21,349 bases of DNA, from the NCBI GenBank assembly GCA_004335635.1, contig QAXH01006203.1:978-22326 (forward strand), in the 5' to 3' direction. Origin of the DNA: Chloromonas sp. AAM2. Lineage: Eukaryota; Chlorophyta; Chlorophyceae; Chlamydomonadales; Chlamydomonadaceae. Positions 1 to 8,001 of the stretch are shown here, piece after piece (the stretch's first letter is position 1; each line of letters opens with the position of its first letter). The position numbers and the translations under genes are program-made. A model generated the notes under the pieces. It was not told the origin of the DNA. It saw nothing but the letters and a program-made list of their open reading frames with translations, and ran no database searches.

Positions 1-297
1 TTCGTTGTGATCTATGAAGGCAGTAGCAAGGGGCACGGTGTCCGAATCGAGCACTCCACATCATTGACCAGTGTGTTGGCCTACCCCGGCGATGTCCTGG
101 GAGTGATTGCTGGTGTCGTTTGCCCACCCTCCCACGACAGGGCAGACAACTGGTTCAACTGGGACCTCCAATCCGACACCAACCTGTGCCTTTATCCCAA
201 AGGCCTGGGTGGTACGCTAGACGGCTCCAAGATGACAACGGTGACGAGCTTGATTTCATTACCGCAGTTGAAAGGCTGCTCTGGGCCTGTAGTCTGA
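1..297 (+). CDS. 3' end of an unidentified protein-coding frame (partial)
   Basis: A frame is open from the first base of the window to a TGA at 295-297, about 98 codons, and has no stop on its left. It is therefore either the last exon of a gene entering from outside or a chance open frame. The translation is not low-complexity; it contains stretches such as YPGDVLGVIAGVV and DNWFNWDLQSDTNL. The part around GDVLGVIAGVV loosely recalls the opening strands of a SET domain, but no NHS-type cofactor motif follows, so I do not assign that family. A GT donor-like site sits near 211 (GGTG|GTACGC), so the coding part could also end there. The next gene, on the other strand, ends 325 bases downstream, which would make the two convergent. 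Function unknown. Confidence 0.35.
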   Translation, partial: FVVIYEGSSKGHGVRIEHSTSLTSVLAYPGDVLGVIAGVVCPPSHDRADNWFNWDLQSDTNLCLYPKGLGGTLDGSKMTTVTSLISLPQLKGCSGPVV

Positions 298-622
298 GGA
301 ATTATGCGGCATTTTGGGCTTTAATATGTATTACCAGGCATGCGTGCCCCGGGAGTTACTCATGACGCAAGGCCAGCCACGGGCAACCAGTACCAGGGAC
401 TTGAATATCAGAGGCTGCACACGGACACTGTATCCACTGTCCTCCAACTTGCACTTTGCTATCTGCAACCTTTTCTGTATACGAATTGCATTCTGTGGCT
501 ACCATGCTGAGCAGTCATTGCCCATCGGCAGTCCACAAGGCATGAACATATCCTCAAGACCAAGCTCCTGTTACTGTTGAGTATGATGCAGCAGATGATA
601 TACAAGCCAGGCGTACGTCCTC
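298..622. other. Convergent intergenic stretch
   Basis: About 325 bases lie between the stop of the left-hand open frame and the stop of the minus-strand RlmN-like gene. It probably holds the 3' UTR of one or both. I looked for TGTAA, the poly(A) signal typical of many green algae, on both strands and found none; no AATAAA stands out either. The frames open here look like chance. No repeat or RNA gene is visible. Confidence 0.5.
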
Positions 623-892
623 TTAGACTTGTGCGGGCTGTTTGCTTTCCTGTGCACTTTGCTGCTCGCGCCTCAACTCCTCCTGCTGCCGCTGAATCAA
701 CTCTCTGAACCGTGGCGGCGGTTCAAGTAGTGGTGCAGGCTTCCAGGCCAGCCCGATGTCTCCCAGCTGACCGCAGGCCGCCATCTCGTCCTCGCCCCGG
801 CTGCTGCGCACCGTGCACACCCTCCCGCCCTTGACAAGGATGGAGCGGAAGTCCTGCACGACCTCGTCTGTTGAAGGCAGGAAGACTGTGCC
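623..892 (-). other. RlmN-like last exon: methyl-carrier Cys and Gln/Glu tail
   Basis: The exon follows acceptor CATGCAG|GGCACA. It encodes GTVFLPSTDEVVQDF, then GGRVCTVRSSRGEDEMAACG. The Cys in AACGQL corresponds to the residue that carries the methylene group in E. coli RlmN. After QLGDIG the protein goes on for about 42 residues that include RFRELIQRQQEELRREQQ, likely a short helix or coiled coil, absent from the bacterial enzyme. The stop TAA lies at 625-623. Confidence 0.88.
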
Positions 893-3800
893 CTGCATGT
901 AGACGTGCGATGAGACCGGTACATAAGGTTGTGAATTGCATGGACTTGCCTTGCTCGTGGAAGCCAGTTCAACTACCCCTACTGAACACAGGCACGACTC
1001 AATCTGCAGCAATCAAGTGCAGGGCTGAGCAAAGCTAACGACCATGTCCAAGAGATCAAGAGGCAAACCAGCTTTTGCGGCGGCACACCCCCTTCAACAC
1101 TCCGAGAAAAATACTTTGTTCCCAGGTTGTTTTGCTGCACTGCTATGAAATGCAGTGTGCATGTCGCGTCTGCATTTGATCAGTCTACCCCATCGCTTTT
1201 AGGCGCTATGCTGCAGCCCCTACCTCATGCGCATTGAAGATGATGAGGTTGATTTTGGCCGCAATGCCGTCTAATAGATCCAGCAACCTGCACACATGGG
1301 GAGTATTATTCAAGATGTAGGAGCAGTCACATGCAGGGAGGATCTTGTAAGGCAGGCATTAAAGTCCACAGGCCTTGCAAGCGGTGGCCATTGACTGGAG
1401 ACATGTCCAGAAACTGACAGCCAGCAACAGTATCAAAACGCCAATCAACAGTTGCTGGCATGCTCCGGTCACACCATGTGCTCATACAGTGCCTACGCCC
1501 TTCCATTGCAGTCACTGGCATCAGCACACCCTCACAAACATACAATACATGCAAACAAGGTATTTGCTTGCCAGCACACATTGTACTGTCTTCTGTCGAG
1601 TTGTGCAATGCATGACAAGGAGTTCCCAGGTTGCTATCCGCCATTGTTGCCATGAGTCATGCAATTTCTACGATTCTCCAGCCTGTGACCTGCACGTGTG
1701 CCCACCTGTGTGCGTCCTCAGGCGTGTCATTCACTCCTCTGAGCAGCAAGTAGGCAATCAGCAGCGTGCCATGCATCATCTGCCCGCCCTCGCCCTCCTC
1801 TGCAGGTCCATGCGCCGGCCGTCGGCCCGCCCCCGCATCCGCCCCCTCATTTCGCCGCCGCCGTTTGGGTCCCTTTGACCAATTGATGCGCTGCACTGAC
1901 TCCTCTGTGCCCACTGCGCTGTCCTGAGCGTGCCCAATAGACTGTACGTCTACAGTGCTCAGTTCGAGGGCGTCGGTGATTAGTTGTGAGCCCTGTGCTG
2001 GGTCGCCTGCCTGGGCTGGTGTTGGCTGCTGGTGTGGCACGGCCGGGTAGAGCTCCCTCAGCGTTGCCATGAGCTGAGCGAGGGGGTAGCGCCTGTTGAT
2101 AGGCACCACCCAGTCCCGCACCTGTAAAATGATTGAGCACCAAGACAGTTATTGTTCAGCAAGAACAGGTTGTGAGCGATGCTGGGCATAGAAACACTAC
2201 TCAAGAAGCGGCCGCAATTGTGATGGTTCAGATTAGATGGACAGTTGTGTTCAGACCAGCCAGCCCCACAACGAACTCAGTGAGCCAGTCTCACAATCCA
2301 AAACTGGGCAGCTTGCAGATGAACTTGATTATATGACCCCTGTGGAGCACACATTCGTGTGCCCTGCTCCTGCCCTGCTGCCCCGTCACCCCTTAGCCCA
2401 CCTCATCAGTGGTTGCATGCAGGGACACTGCCAGCTGTGCGTTGGACCGGGGAGCGAACCTGGAGAGCCAAGGCACGGAACTGGTGTCATTGGCAGCATT
2501 CTTTGGCACTGTGCTCTTAAAGCAGTAACTGCAACAGCTTGCCGGGCATCTTTTGGTGGTGCTTTGCAATCGCCGGCACAGGACGTTCACACACTGTTGA
2601 TGTCATGTTAGGAGTGCCAGTGCAGTTGGACATGGCTTGTCAGGACTGCGTGTGTAAATAACCGTTGATACTTTTGTGGCATTACGCATGCTAGGCAATC
2701 GCTAATTCTGGGACAGCGAACTAAGAGACAGGACCTACAGGGTAAAAAGACAAACCGGTGTGTGAACCGTTGTGACCGGCAGGGTCATATGCACTTGGTC
2801 ACTTGCACAGCATGAGCATTGCCTTCATGCACCCTGCCAGACTCACGAATTTTGTTATCCAGCCCTAAAGCCTCAGGGTGGGGTTAACCCTTCCGGCATT
2901 AAAGGTGTTGCCCGTTGTCTGCACCCACCTCTTGATCTCAGGAATCAGGCCCACAGTAGACACCGTCACCTGCAGACACACGCACAGACAGACCACAAAT
3001 GTTCGCGTGACAGGATAAGCTATGATGACGGCTTTGCATATTCACTTTTACGTGTTGAACATGCTGCTGCATGACCCAAGAGGTAACGTGGCATGCGCCC
3101 AAATGGTATCAAGCAAGAGCGATGGGAAGGATTCAAGCAATATGAACCGAAAACTGTGACCCTAAGCATGAACAAGAACGACTACATCATCACTGCTGTG
3201 ACTGTTTGGTCTAGCGTGTGGGGCCTGGCTGGTGTTCACTGTTGTAATATGCCTTGTCCAGGGGTGCAGAGAATGTGCATGTACTTGCCTTGTTGTGCGA
3301 CATATGGAGACCCAAGTGGCTGTTCATGATCTCTATAGCATCTGCCACTGCCTCGGGGTTGTGTAGCGGCTCCCCCTGCAGCCACATGCCAGCACACACA
3401 TGAGATCATGACAATGGCAGCCTGGCAGCAGGTGCCTGGCAGGAGTGACAGTGGTGGCAATGTGGATCTGCCTGGAAACGAGTACCAGCAGCTGGAGCCG
3501 GTGAGATAGCGGGCAGTTACAATAACGTTAGTAGCATTACAGATGTGCAGAACCTTCACTGGCGCTGACTTGTTTTCAAAGTAGTGGCCCGTCTGCCATA
3601 TCCAGTGTACCGCATAATTGGCCATCCAGACACTAATGCGCAAAGCAGTGGTCATCCGGGTTGGAACCATATGCACTACTGAGGAAAGTGGTCCGTGCCA
3701 ACTCACTTGCCACTTCCTTTTTGTCTCTCCTATGTCCCTTTTTCCCCCTTGCCCTTCTATGTCCCTTTTTTCCCCTTGCCTCCCTGTGTTTCTATTTCAC

Positions 3801-6800
3801 TTGCCACTTCCCCTCCTATGCCACACCGCTCACCATGCCCATGAACACGCAGTTAGTGAGGGGTGCGGTGTCGCCCTCCTGTGCCATTAACCGGCGCGCT
3901 TCAACTACCTGCGTGGTGAGCTCAAGCCAGGCAAGGCCAAGTTGTAGTAAACAATGTTGGTCCTGATTACACCCACCCACCCCCCAACCTCTTGCACGTC
4001 CCTGTGCAGGCGGCCAGGAGGTACATGTCTCCGCAGATACCCTCACCTGCTCAACAATCTGCGCTGTGGTGAGGTTTCCCAGCAGACCCATGCGCCCTGT
4101 GTAGCAGAACTGGCAGTTCTGGGCGCACCCCACCTGCACCAACAGGTTGGCAAAGGGATTGATGGTCAACTTTCTTACCCAAGGCCCGAAAAGAAAGCAA
4201 GTGGACAAGGTTGACTAACACATGGTGGCTGCCAACGTCCATGTGTAGGAACTTGCGTTGCAAACTGATGAACAGCACAGACAAAAAGGGCACATGATTT
4301 CGCGCACTGTTATGGTTGATGTGGGGAATGAGCGATGATGTAATTCTTGTGTGTGGTGGTATGTGTGCCCTCTCCTGACCCCTGTCTGTGCCATATGTCT
4401 CTGACATCTGCGGGTGTGCTTTATGCCACGCTTTAAGTCTTGCAACGGGCATGTCTGCCTTTTTTCCTGTCACACCATGCCCTTGTTGGCATACCTGTGT
4501 GGACACACACAGTGTGATGCGCGCCTTCTGTCCTGCGTTGCGCACCACAGGAATGAGCACCGATTCCACCGTGCCGCCTGCATCAACAGAGCACTCGAGG
4601 GTCGTGTGGCTAGCAAACACTGCTCAATGCTGGCGTGTTGCATGACACGGTTGTGATAAGCCTTCAACACAAGCAAAGGGTGGTGGCTGGGCCGCCGGCC
4701 AAGAGTGTGCAGCTGTATGTTGAACAAGCGCGATATGATGCAAATCCGCTCATGCATACCAAATGCGAGCGCAAGGCTCCAAGTCTAGCACGTAAAGCAC
4801 ACTTGGCAACACATGAGAACACCGGGAGTGCATCCGAAAGCCTCAATCGTGATGACAGTGCCCTTGCAAACTTGACTAAGCAACCCCTGAGTTGGCGCCA
4901 TGTTATTATGCAGCTGCGCGTTGTTGTGTGTATGGAATCGAAGGTGATGTGCTCATAGCTAAGCTCTTGACTGGCTGCACGGGACCGGGGCTGCATTGTG
5001 GTAGTCCCTTTTCATGAGCTTCATGCTGCCTTTGCCCGAACAGGTCGACCGACTGTAAACTAATCTAGAAACTTTTGACGGTATTTGGTCAGACAAGCCC
5101 CTCTAGTAAGCAGTGGGCCAGGTGCTGCCAGATGCATGCAGGTGCCATGCAGTGAGGTTATGCACTGACCTGCAGCCTCGCCTCCCCTCAGCTTGAATAC
5201 AAGCTTGCGAGTGCCATCCCTCGACCTCACCACCTGCTGCAGCTCCAGCCCGCCATCGCACGTGACCGCCTGCCTGGAGACCGACATTGTTTTTTAACAT
5301 TGTTTTTGGAACTATTTAACTTATGGACACTAGCTTTTTTAGCATTATGTCTTTTTGTTTACCTTATTACAGGCAATTCTGACATTGCCAGCACATGCCT
5401 TGAGAGCAAAAGAGGGGCAGGCAACGCCCCTCTCAATTGCAAGGAGTGGCAAGGAGAGTCACATGTCTCTGCCTACGCCTGCTATGTCTGCGTGTCTGCC
5501 TATGTCTGTGTACGAAGATTACATGTGATGCGTCTGTGTGTGGCGAGGGCTTGTTGAGTGAGACATGCGGTGCACAAAGCGCATTTCCCTGGTCATGCGC
5601 ATTCATGCTTCGCTGGTTTAATAGATATCCGTCAGCATCTCCTGCATGTTACGTCTCCTGATCGTGGTGCGCCGTTTCATGCCCACGTTTGCGAGGGTGT
5701 TGCCCCCTCATGAACTCTGGACACATCCAAATGCATACAAGCAAGTAGGCCACCCAGCTATACCTGGTGGTTTGCCCTCCTCAGTGGGCACAAACAGGTA
5801 TGCACCCACAAGGCCACCCGTAGGACTCACTCGGCTCCATCGATGAAGCGCTGTGAAATCCCATTCTGTGTGCCCACGGTGTCAGACAGGGACCTGATCC
5901 AGTTACCGTCAGCATACAGCCAGCGCCACAGCTGCAGGGCTCGCTTGGGCTCACCTGATAGGACCCATGGGCAGCAGCATGCACGTTGCAGGTGTGGTGC
6001 TGGTGGTGTTGTGGCAGAGAAAGCATCTTCCTCAAGTATGTGGTGCTGGCAGCAGCACCTGGACTGATGTCGTTCTGGCATGTGCAAACGCTGCACCTTG
6101 CACATGAAGAGGTAATCAAACTCACCTGACCTACAAGCCATGGAGGGCAGCCTGTGGGTCATGCAAGTACTCTACGTCGCTAGATGCTTCTAGGTTTAGC
6201 ATCAGCCATGTCATGTGGCATGTGCTACATTGCATGTACAGTAAGTATCAATCGCTTGTGACACAAAAGCTGCAACGGCAGCATACTTTTCATGTGGTGC
6301 CTTTAGGGAATGCAAGAGCGCTGTGGCGCTGGAGATGGTCCTAAGGCCTCCTGGCACGTACCCAGAGCCTGGCACCATGTCTCTATCTGTTTGAACGTCA
6401 AGTTCTTGAGGGAAAGCCTGCCGGTGGAGTCACGCAGCATGTGCCTGCAGAATGCAACACATGCCAAGCCCCAGGGTCCTTCGCGGATCAGATGCACTTC
6501 GGGGGGCTTCAGCTTGCTGTGTGAGAGGCAGCCTGTTTTGCTTTTGGCATGTGATACAAGCTGCAGGTGCACTCTGTCTCGCTCGGCGGCATAGTCCCTG
6601 GCAGCAGCGGTGACTGCATCACTGGCTGCTGCCACCGGCTCAATATGATGGTTGGTAGCTGAACGTGCAAAAGCATACAGCTTACTTTCCGGAAAGCTAG
6701 TGCAGGAACAGGAGGTGTTCAACTGGTTCAGGCAGACTGTACGCACTTTGAACTTCCAACCAGCTGCTCCAGCTGTCCCTTGAAATCCTGGACAGGCCGC

Positions 6801-7009
6801 ACTGGCTGTATGCTGGCTGCATGCCCCTCCCCTTGAGTGGGCGCATGTATGGTGGCAACAGCACACAATGCCCTGGCGCGCCTTGGACAACGCAACGAAC
6901 AGGTCTGCATGCAGGGCTGGTATGTGTGAAACAGGCTGGCCTGTTCTAAAACAGAGGCTGTTAGACAGAAGCTGCCAGGCATCTTACCAGCTGTGGCCTG
7001 TGTACGCAT
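623..7009 (-). CDS. RlmN-type radical-SAM adenine-C2 RNA methyltransferase, plant type, probably organellar (13 exons)
   Basis: Exons in transcript order: 7009-6747, 6444-6362, 5954-5831, 5273-5170, 4577-4495, 4133-4047, 3908-3834, 3375-3289, 2969-2929, 2459-2402, 2121-1706, 1287-1224, 892-623 (stop TAA 625-623). Total 1,755 bases, 584 residues; phases agree at all 12 junctions. The family uses S-adenosylmethionine and a 4Fe-4S cluster to methylate C2 of adenine in 23S rRNA (A2503 in E. coli) and tRNA (A37). Visible landmarks: N-terminal helical domain (ALGEPKRALQLWRW), SRDGTRKLVFKL, TLCVSTQ with the first mechanistic Cys (about residue 215), CAQNCQFC cluster motif (Cys 222, 226, 229), CYTGRMG, FMGMGEPLHN, STVGLIPEI, SLHATTDE, VPINRRYPL, GVNDTPEDA, INLIIFN, and AACGQL with the methyl-carrying Cys (about 535). 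Spacing of the first Cys to the cluster matches E. coli RlmN. CYTGRMG and the ATTDEVRDW stretch point to the plant RlmN-like group. Longer than the bacterial enzyme because of a presequence, an internal insert and a C-terminal tail. The start ATG is the least certain part. Confidence 0.9.
1706..2121 (-). other. RlmN-like exon 11 with an internal insert of about 86 residues
   Basis: At 416 bases this is the longest exon of the gene. It begins VRDWVVPINRRYPLAQL and ends LLLRGVNDTPEDAH, both strongly conserved. Between them, where bacterial RlmN has only a short turn, lie about 86 extra residues (roughly 363-448). The insert is rich in Ala, Gly, Gln and Glu, with a basic cluster WSKGPKRRRR. The whole exon is open in frame and phase-consistent (starts phase 0, ends with two bases over). 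The Glu usual in the strand before GVND (F-E-Y-V-L-L) reads Ala here (I-A-Y-L-L-L). The insert could be a real loop or an unrecognised in-frame intron (1947-1780). Confidence 0.8.
3287..3288 (-). other. GC (not GT) splice donor of the RlmN-like gene
   Basis: Exon 8 ends ...CACAACAAG and the intron begins GCAAGT, giving AAG|GCAAGT. The next exon (acceptor CTGCAG at 2970) opens with GTGACGGTG, so MSHNK joins VTVSTVG, which fits the family. No GT near this point gives both the right phase and the conserved residues. AG|GCAAGT is the usual context for the rare GC-AG class of U2 introns. Confidence 0.85.
3704..3811. repeat. Pyrimidine-rich direct repeats in an RlmN-like intron
   Basis: The 14-mer CACTTGCCACTTCC occurs at 3704-3717 and again at 3798-3811. 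Between them two copies of a unit of about 27 bases (CTATGTCCC, then T and C runs, then TTGCC) follow each other. The tract is almost pure pyrimidine on the plus strand, so purine-rich in the transcript, and lies just downstream of the exon 7 donor. Confidence 0.8.
5287..5372. other. AT-rich island in RlmN-like intron 3
   Basis: About 86 bases, roughly three-quarters A+T, stand out from the GC-balanced surroundings. Read on the plus strand they are open and rich in TTT, TTA and CTT codons, giving a hydrophobic run (LWTLAFLALCLFVYLITGN) like an organelle-encoded membrane segment. It begins 13 bases beyond the acceptor of exon 4 of the minus-strand gene. It may be a small organelle-DNA insertion or simply AT-rich intron sequence; I cannot name a source gene. 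Confidence 0.45.
5411..5433. repeat. Perfect 8-bp inverted repeat (hairpin) in an intron
   Basis: AGAGGGGC at 5411-5418 pairs with GCCCCTCT at 5426-5433 around a 7-base loop. Flanking GCAA (before) and TTGC (after) could extend the stem with a bulge. It lies just right of the AT-rich island in the same intron. No function is evident. Confidence 0.6.
5831..6444 (-). other. RlmN-like exons 2-3: N-terminal helical domain
   Basis: Exons 6444-6362 and 5954-5831 join through donor CTGG|GTACGT and acceptor TATCAG|GTGAGC. They yield LKNLTFKQIETWCQALGEP and then KRALQLWRWLYADGNWIRS, which matches the 'pick the RNA up, then G-x-P-x-RAxQLWxWLY' layout of the RlmN N-terminal domain. In bacteria this domain takes part in binding the RNA substrate. 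The donor of exon 3 (GCCGA|GTGAGT) splits a Glu codon. Confidence 0.85.
6747..7009 (-). other. RlmN-like gene exon 1: presequence
   Basis: This exon gives the first 87 residues plus two bases. The ATG at 7009-7007 is the first in frame for at least 80 bases upstream. The product begins MRTQATAGKMPGSFCLT and includes CPRRARALCAVAT; it is rich in Ala, Ser, Thr and Arg with few acidic residues early on, as in chloroplast or mitochondrial transit peptides. I chose the donor TCAAA|GTGCGT because its phase fits the acceptor before exon 2 (CTGCAG|GCACATG), giving the join SSK-HMLRD. A start at the ATG at 6440, without a presequence, cannot be excluded. Organelle targeting is inferred. Confidence 0.6.
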
Positions 7010-7300
7010 GTAGGCAAAGGAGCTCCTGCCAGAAGCTGCAGCGCCATGCTGAATTGCGTGTAACTGCAGATTGGGCGGCAGTACTTGCTTGGCGCCTGCG
7101 CACCAACAATCACTTCATTTCCTGGCCAACCTTGCTTCCCGTTTTAACCCAACCGCCGCCAAGTGCGGTTGATATCAAAAAGTGCTGCCAACCCTCACGC
7201 GCCAGTGGGTGCTCCTACCTCGCTACCTTGCTAGCGGCATCGGACAAGTTAATCGCGTTGCCAAGCCGACACAACCCGCGATCTGAACCCGACTTGAGAG
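7010..7300. promoter_or_regulatory. Divergent (head-to-head) promoter region between the RlmN-like gene and eIF5B
   Basis: Only 291 bases separate the two start codons, and this must include both 5' UTRs. No TATA box is visible. Elements seen: ATTGGGCGG at 7070-7078 (a CCAAT-like sequence on the minus strand) and a dyad CAACCGC-N8-GCGGTTG at 7150-7171. For eIF5B the start is fixed by an in-frame TGA six bases before the ATG (TGA GAG ATG). That the promoter is truly bidirectional is inferred from spacing only, and it depends on the RlmN-like start at 7009. Confidence 0.55.
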
Positions 7301-8001
7301 ATGGGGAAAAAGAAGACTAGGGACTTCGCGGAATTGCCTGACTATGAAGCTGAGGCTGAGGCAGGACCGGCAGCAACCGAACCTGCAAAAAGCGAACCTG
7401 CTGAACCTGCGGCGGGAGCAGGGCCCAAGAAAGCAGGGGGCAAGAAGGGCAAGGGTAAAAAGGATAAGAAGGGTAAAGGCTTTGACGACAGTGATGAAGA
7501 CGAAGGGACTACGGCTACGCTACCCGTTGCTGTGGACAGTGATGAGGAGTTCATGTCCAAGCCCAAGCCAGGTACACCATGCAAACGCCATGCCCAGCGA
7601 GCTACTGGTAGCTCGCCTTCATGTAGCCATGCCTCCTGCTTGACTGTCATTCACAAACCTGCACCTGGGCCGCCCACCTTTGTGCAGGTCCAAAAGCCAA
7701 GGCAGGCAAGAAAGCAGCACCCAAAAAGTCTGCTTTTGAGATGCTGCAAGAAGATGGCTCTGCACCACCTTCAGACGAGGAAGAACCTGAACCTGTTGTC
7801 AAGCCCAGCACCAGCAAAAGCAAAGCGTCCAAGGGTACAGGCAAGGCTGCTGCAGGCTTTGCAGCACTAGGCATGGATGATGAGCCCGCTGCAGCAGATG
7901 AAGAGGAGGAGGAGGACGAGGAGGATGTCAGCGAGGAGATTGTGCAGCCAGCACCCAAGGCGTCCAAAGCCAGCGATAAGGGCAAGAAGAAGGGCAAGAA
8001 G
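7301..8001 (+). other. eIF5B: eIF5B exons 1-2: Lys/Asp/Glu-rich N-terminus
   Basis: Exon 1 starts [20 protein letters not shown] and holds [14 protein letters not shown] followed by DDSDEDEG. Exon 2 alternates Lys/Ala/Pro linkers with an acidic block [14 protein letters not shown] and ends KGKKKGKK. The MGKKK start, Lys patches and Ser/Asp/Glu blocks are typical of eukaryotic eIF5B N-termini, which are poorly conserved and dispensable for the GTPase in yeast. Junctions: CCAG|GTACAC with GCAG|GTCCAA, then AAGAAG|GTCAGT. Confidence 0.88.

Larger units (their letters stand above)
2402..4577 (-). other. RlmN-like exons 5-10: radical-SAM core
   Basis: Six small exons (83, 87, 75, 87, 41 and 58 bases) carry the catalytic barrel. 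Exon 5 ends on TLCVSTQ; exon 6 holds GCAQNCQFCYTGRMG and NLTTAQIVEQ; exon 7 ends FMGM; exon 8 opens GEPLHN; exon 9 holds VTVSTVGLIPEIK; exon 10 holds RSNAQLAVSLHATTDE. The three cluster cysteines and the SAM-binding GEP and S-x-x-A-type segments are all intact, so this looks like a working enzyme and not a decayed copy. Exon 8 is followed by a GC donor instead of GT. Confidence 0.92.

Noticed and set aside
4215..4494. Frames in the intron between RlmN-like exons 5 and 6
   Set aside because: The intron is bounded by well-supported junctions (ACACAG|GTATGC and GTGCAG|GTGGGG); the frames have no conserved residues.
5300..5557. A small membrane protein gene on the plus strand
   Set aside because: The hydrophobic part is confined to the AT-rich island; the rest is intron-like, and the frame lies inside a minus-strand intron with no promoter or homologue I can name.
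6303..6890. A long minus-strand frame as the first exon of the RlmN-like gene
   Set aside because: Its start codon at 6890 is TTG and the only ATG in it is at 6440. A model with ATG at 7009 and a phase-matched intron fits better.
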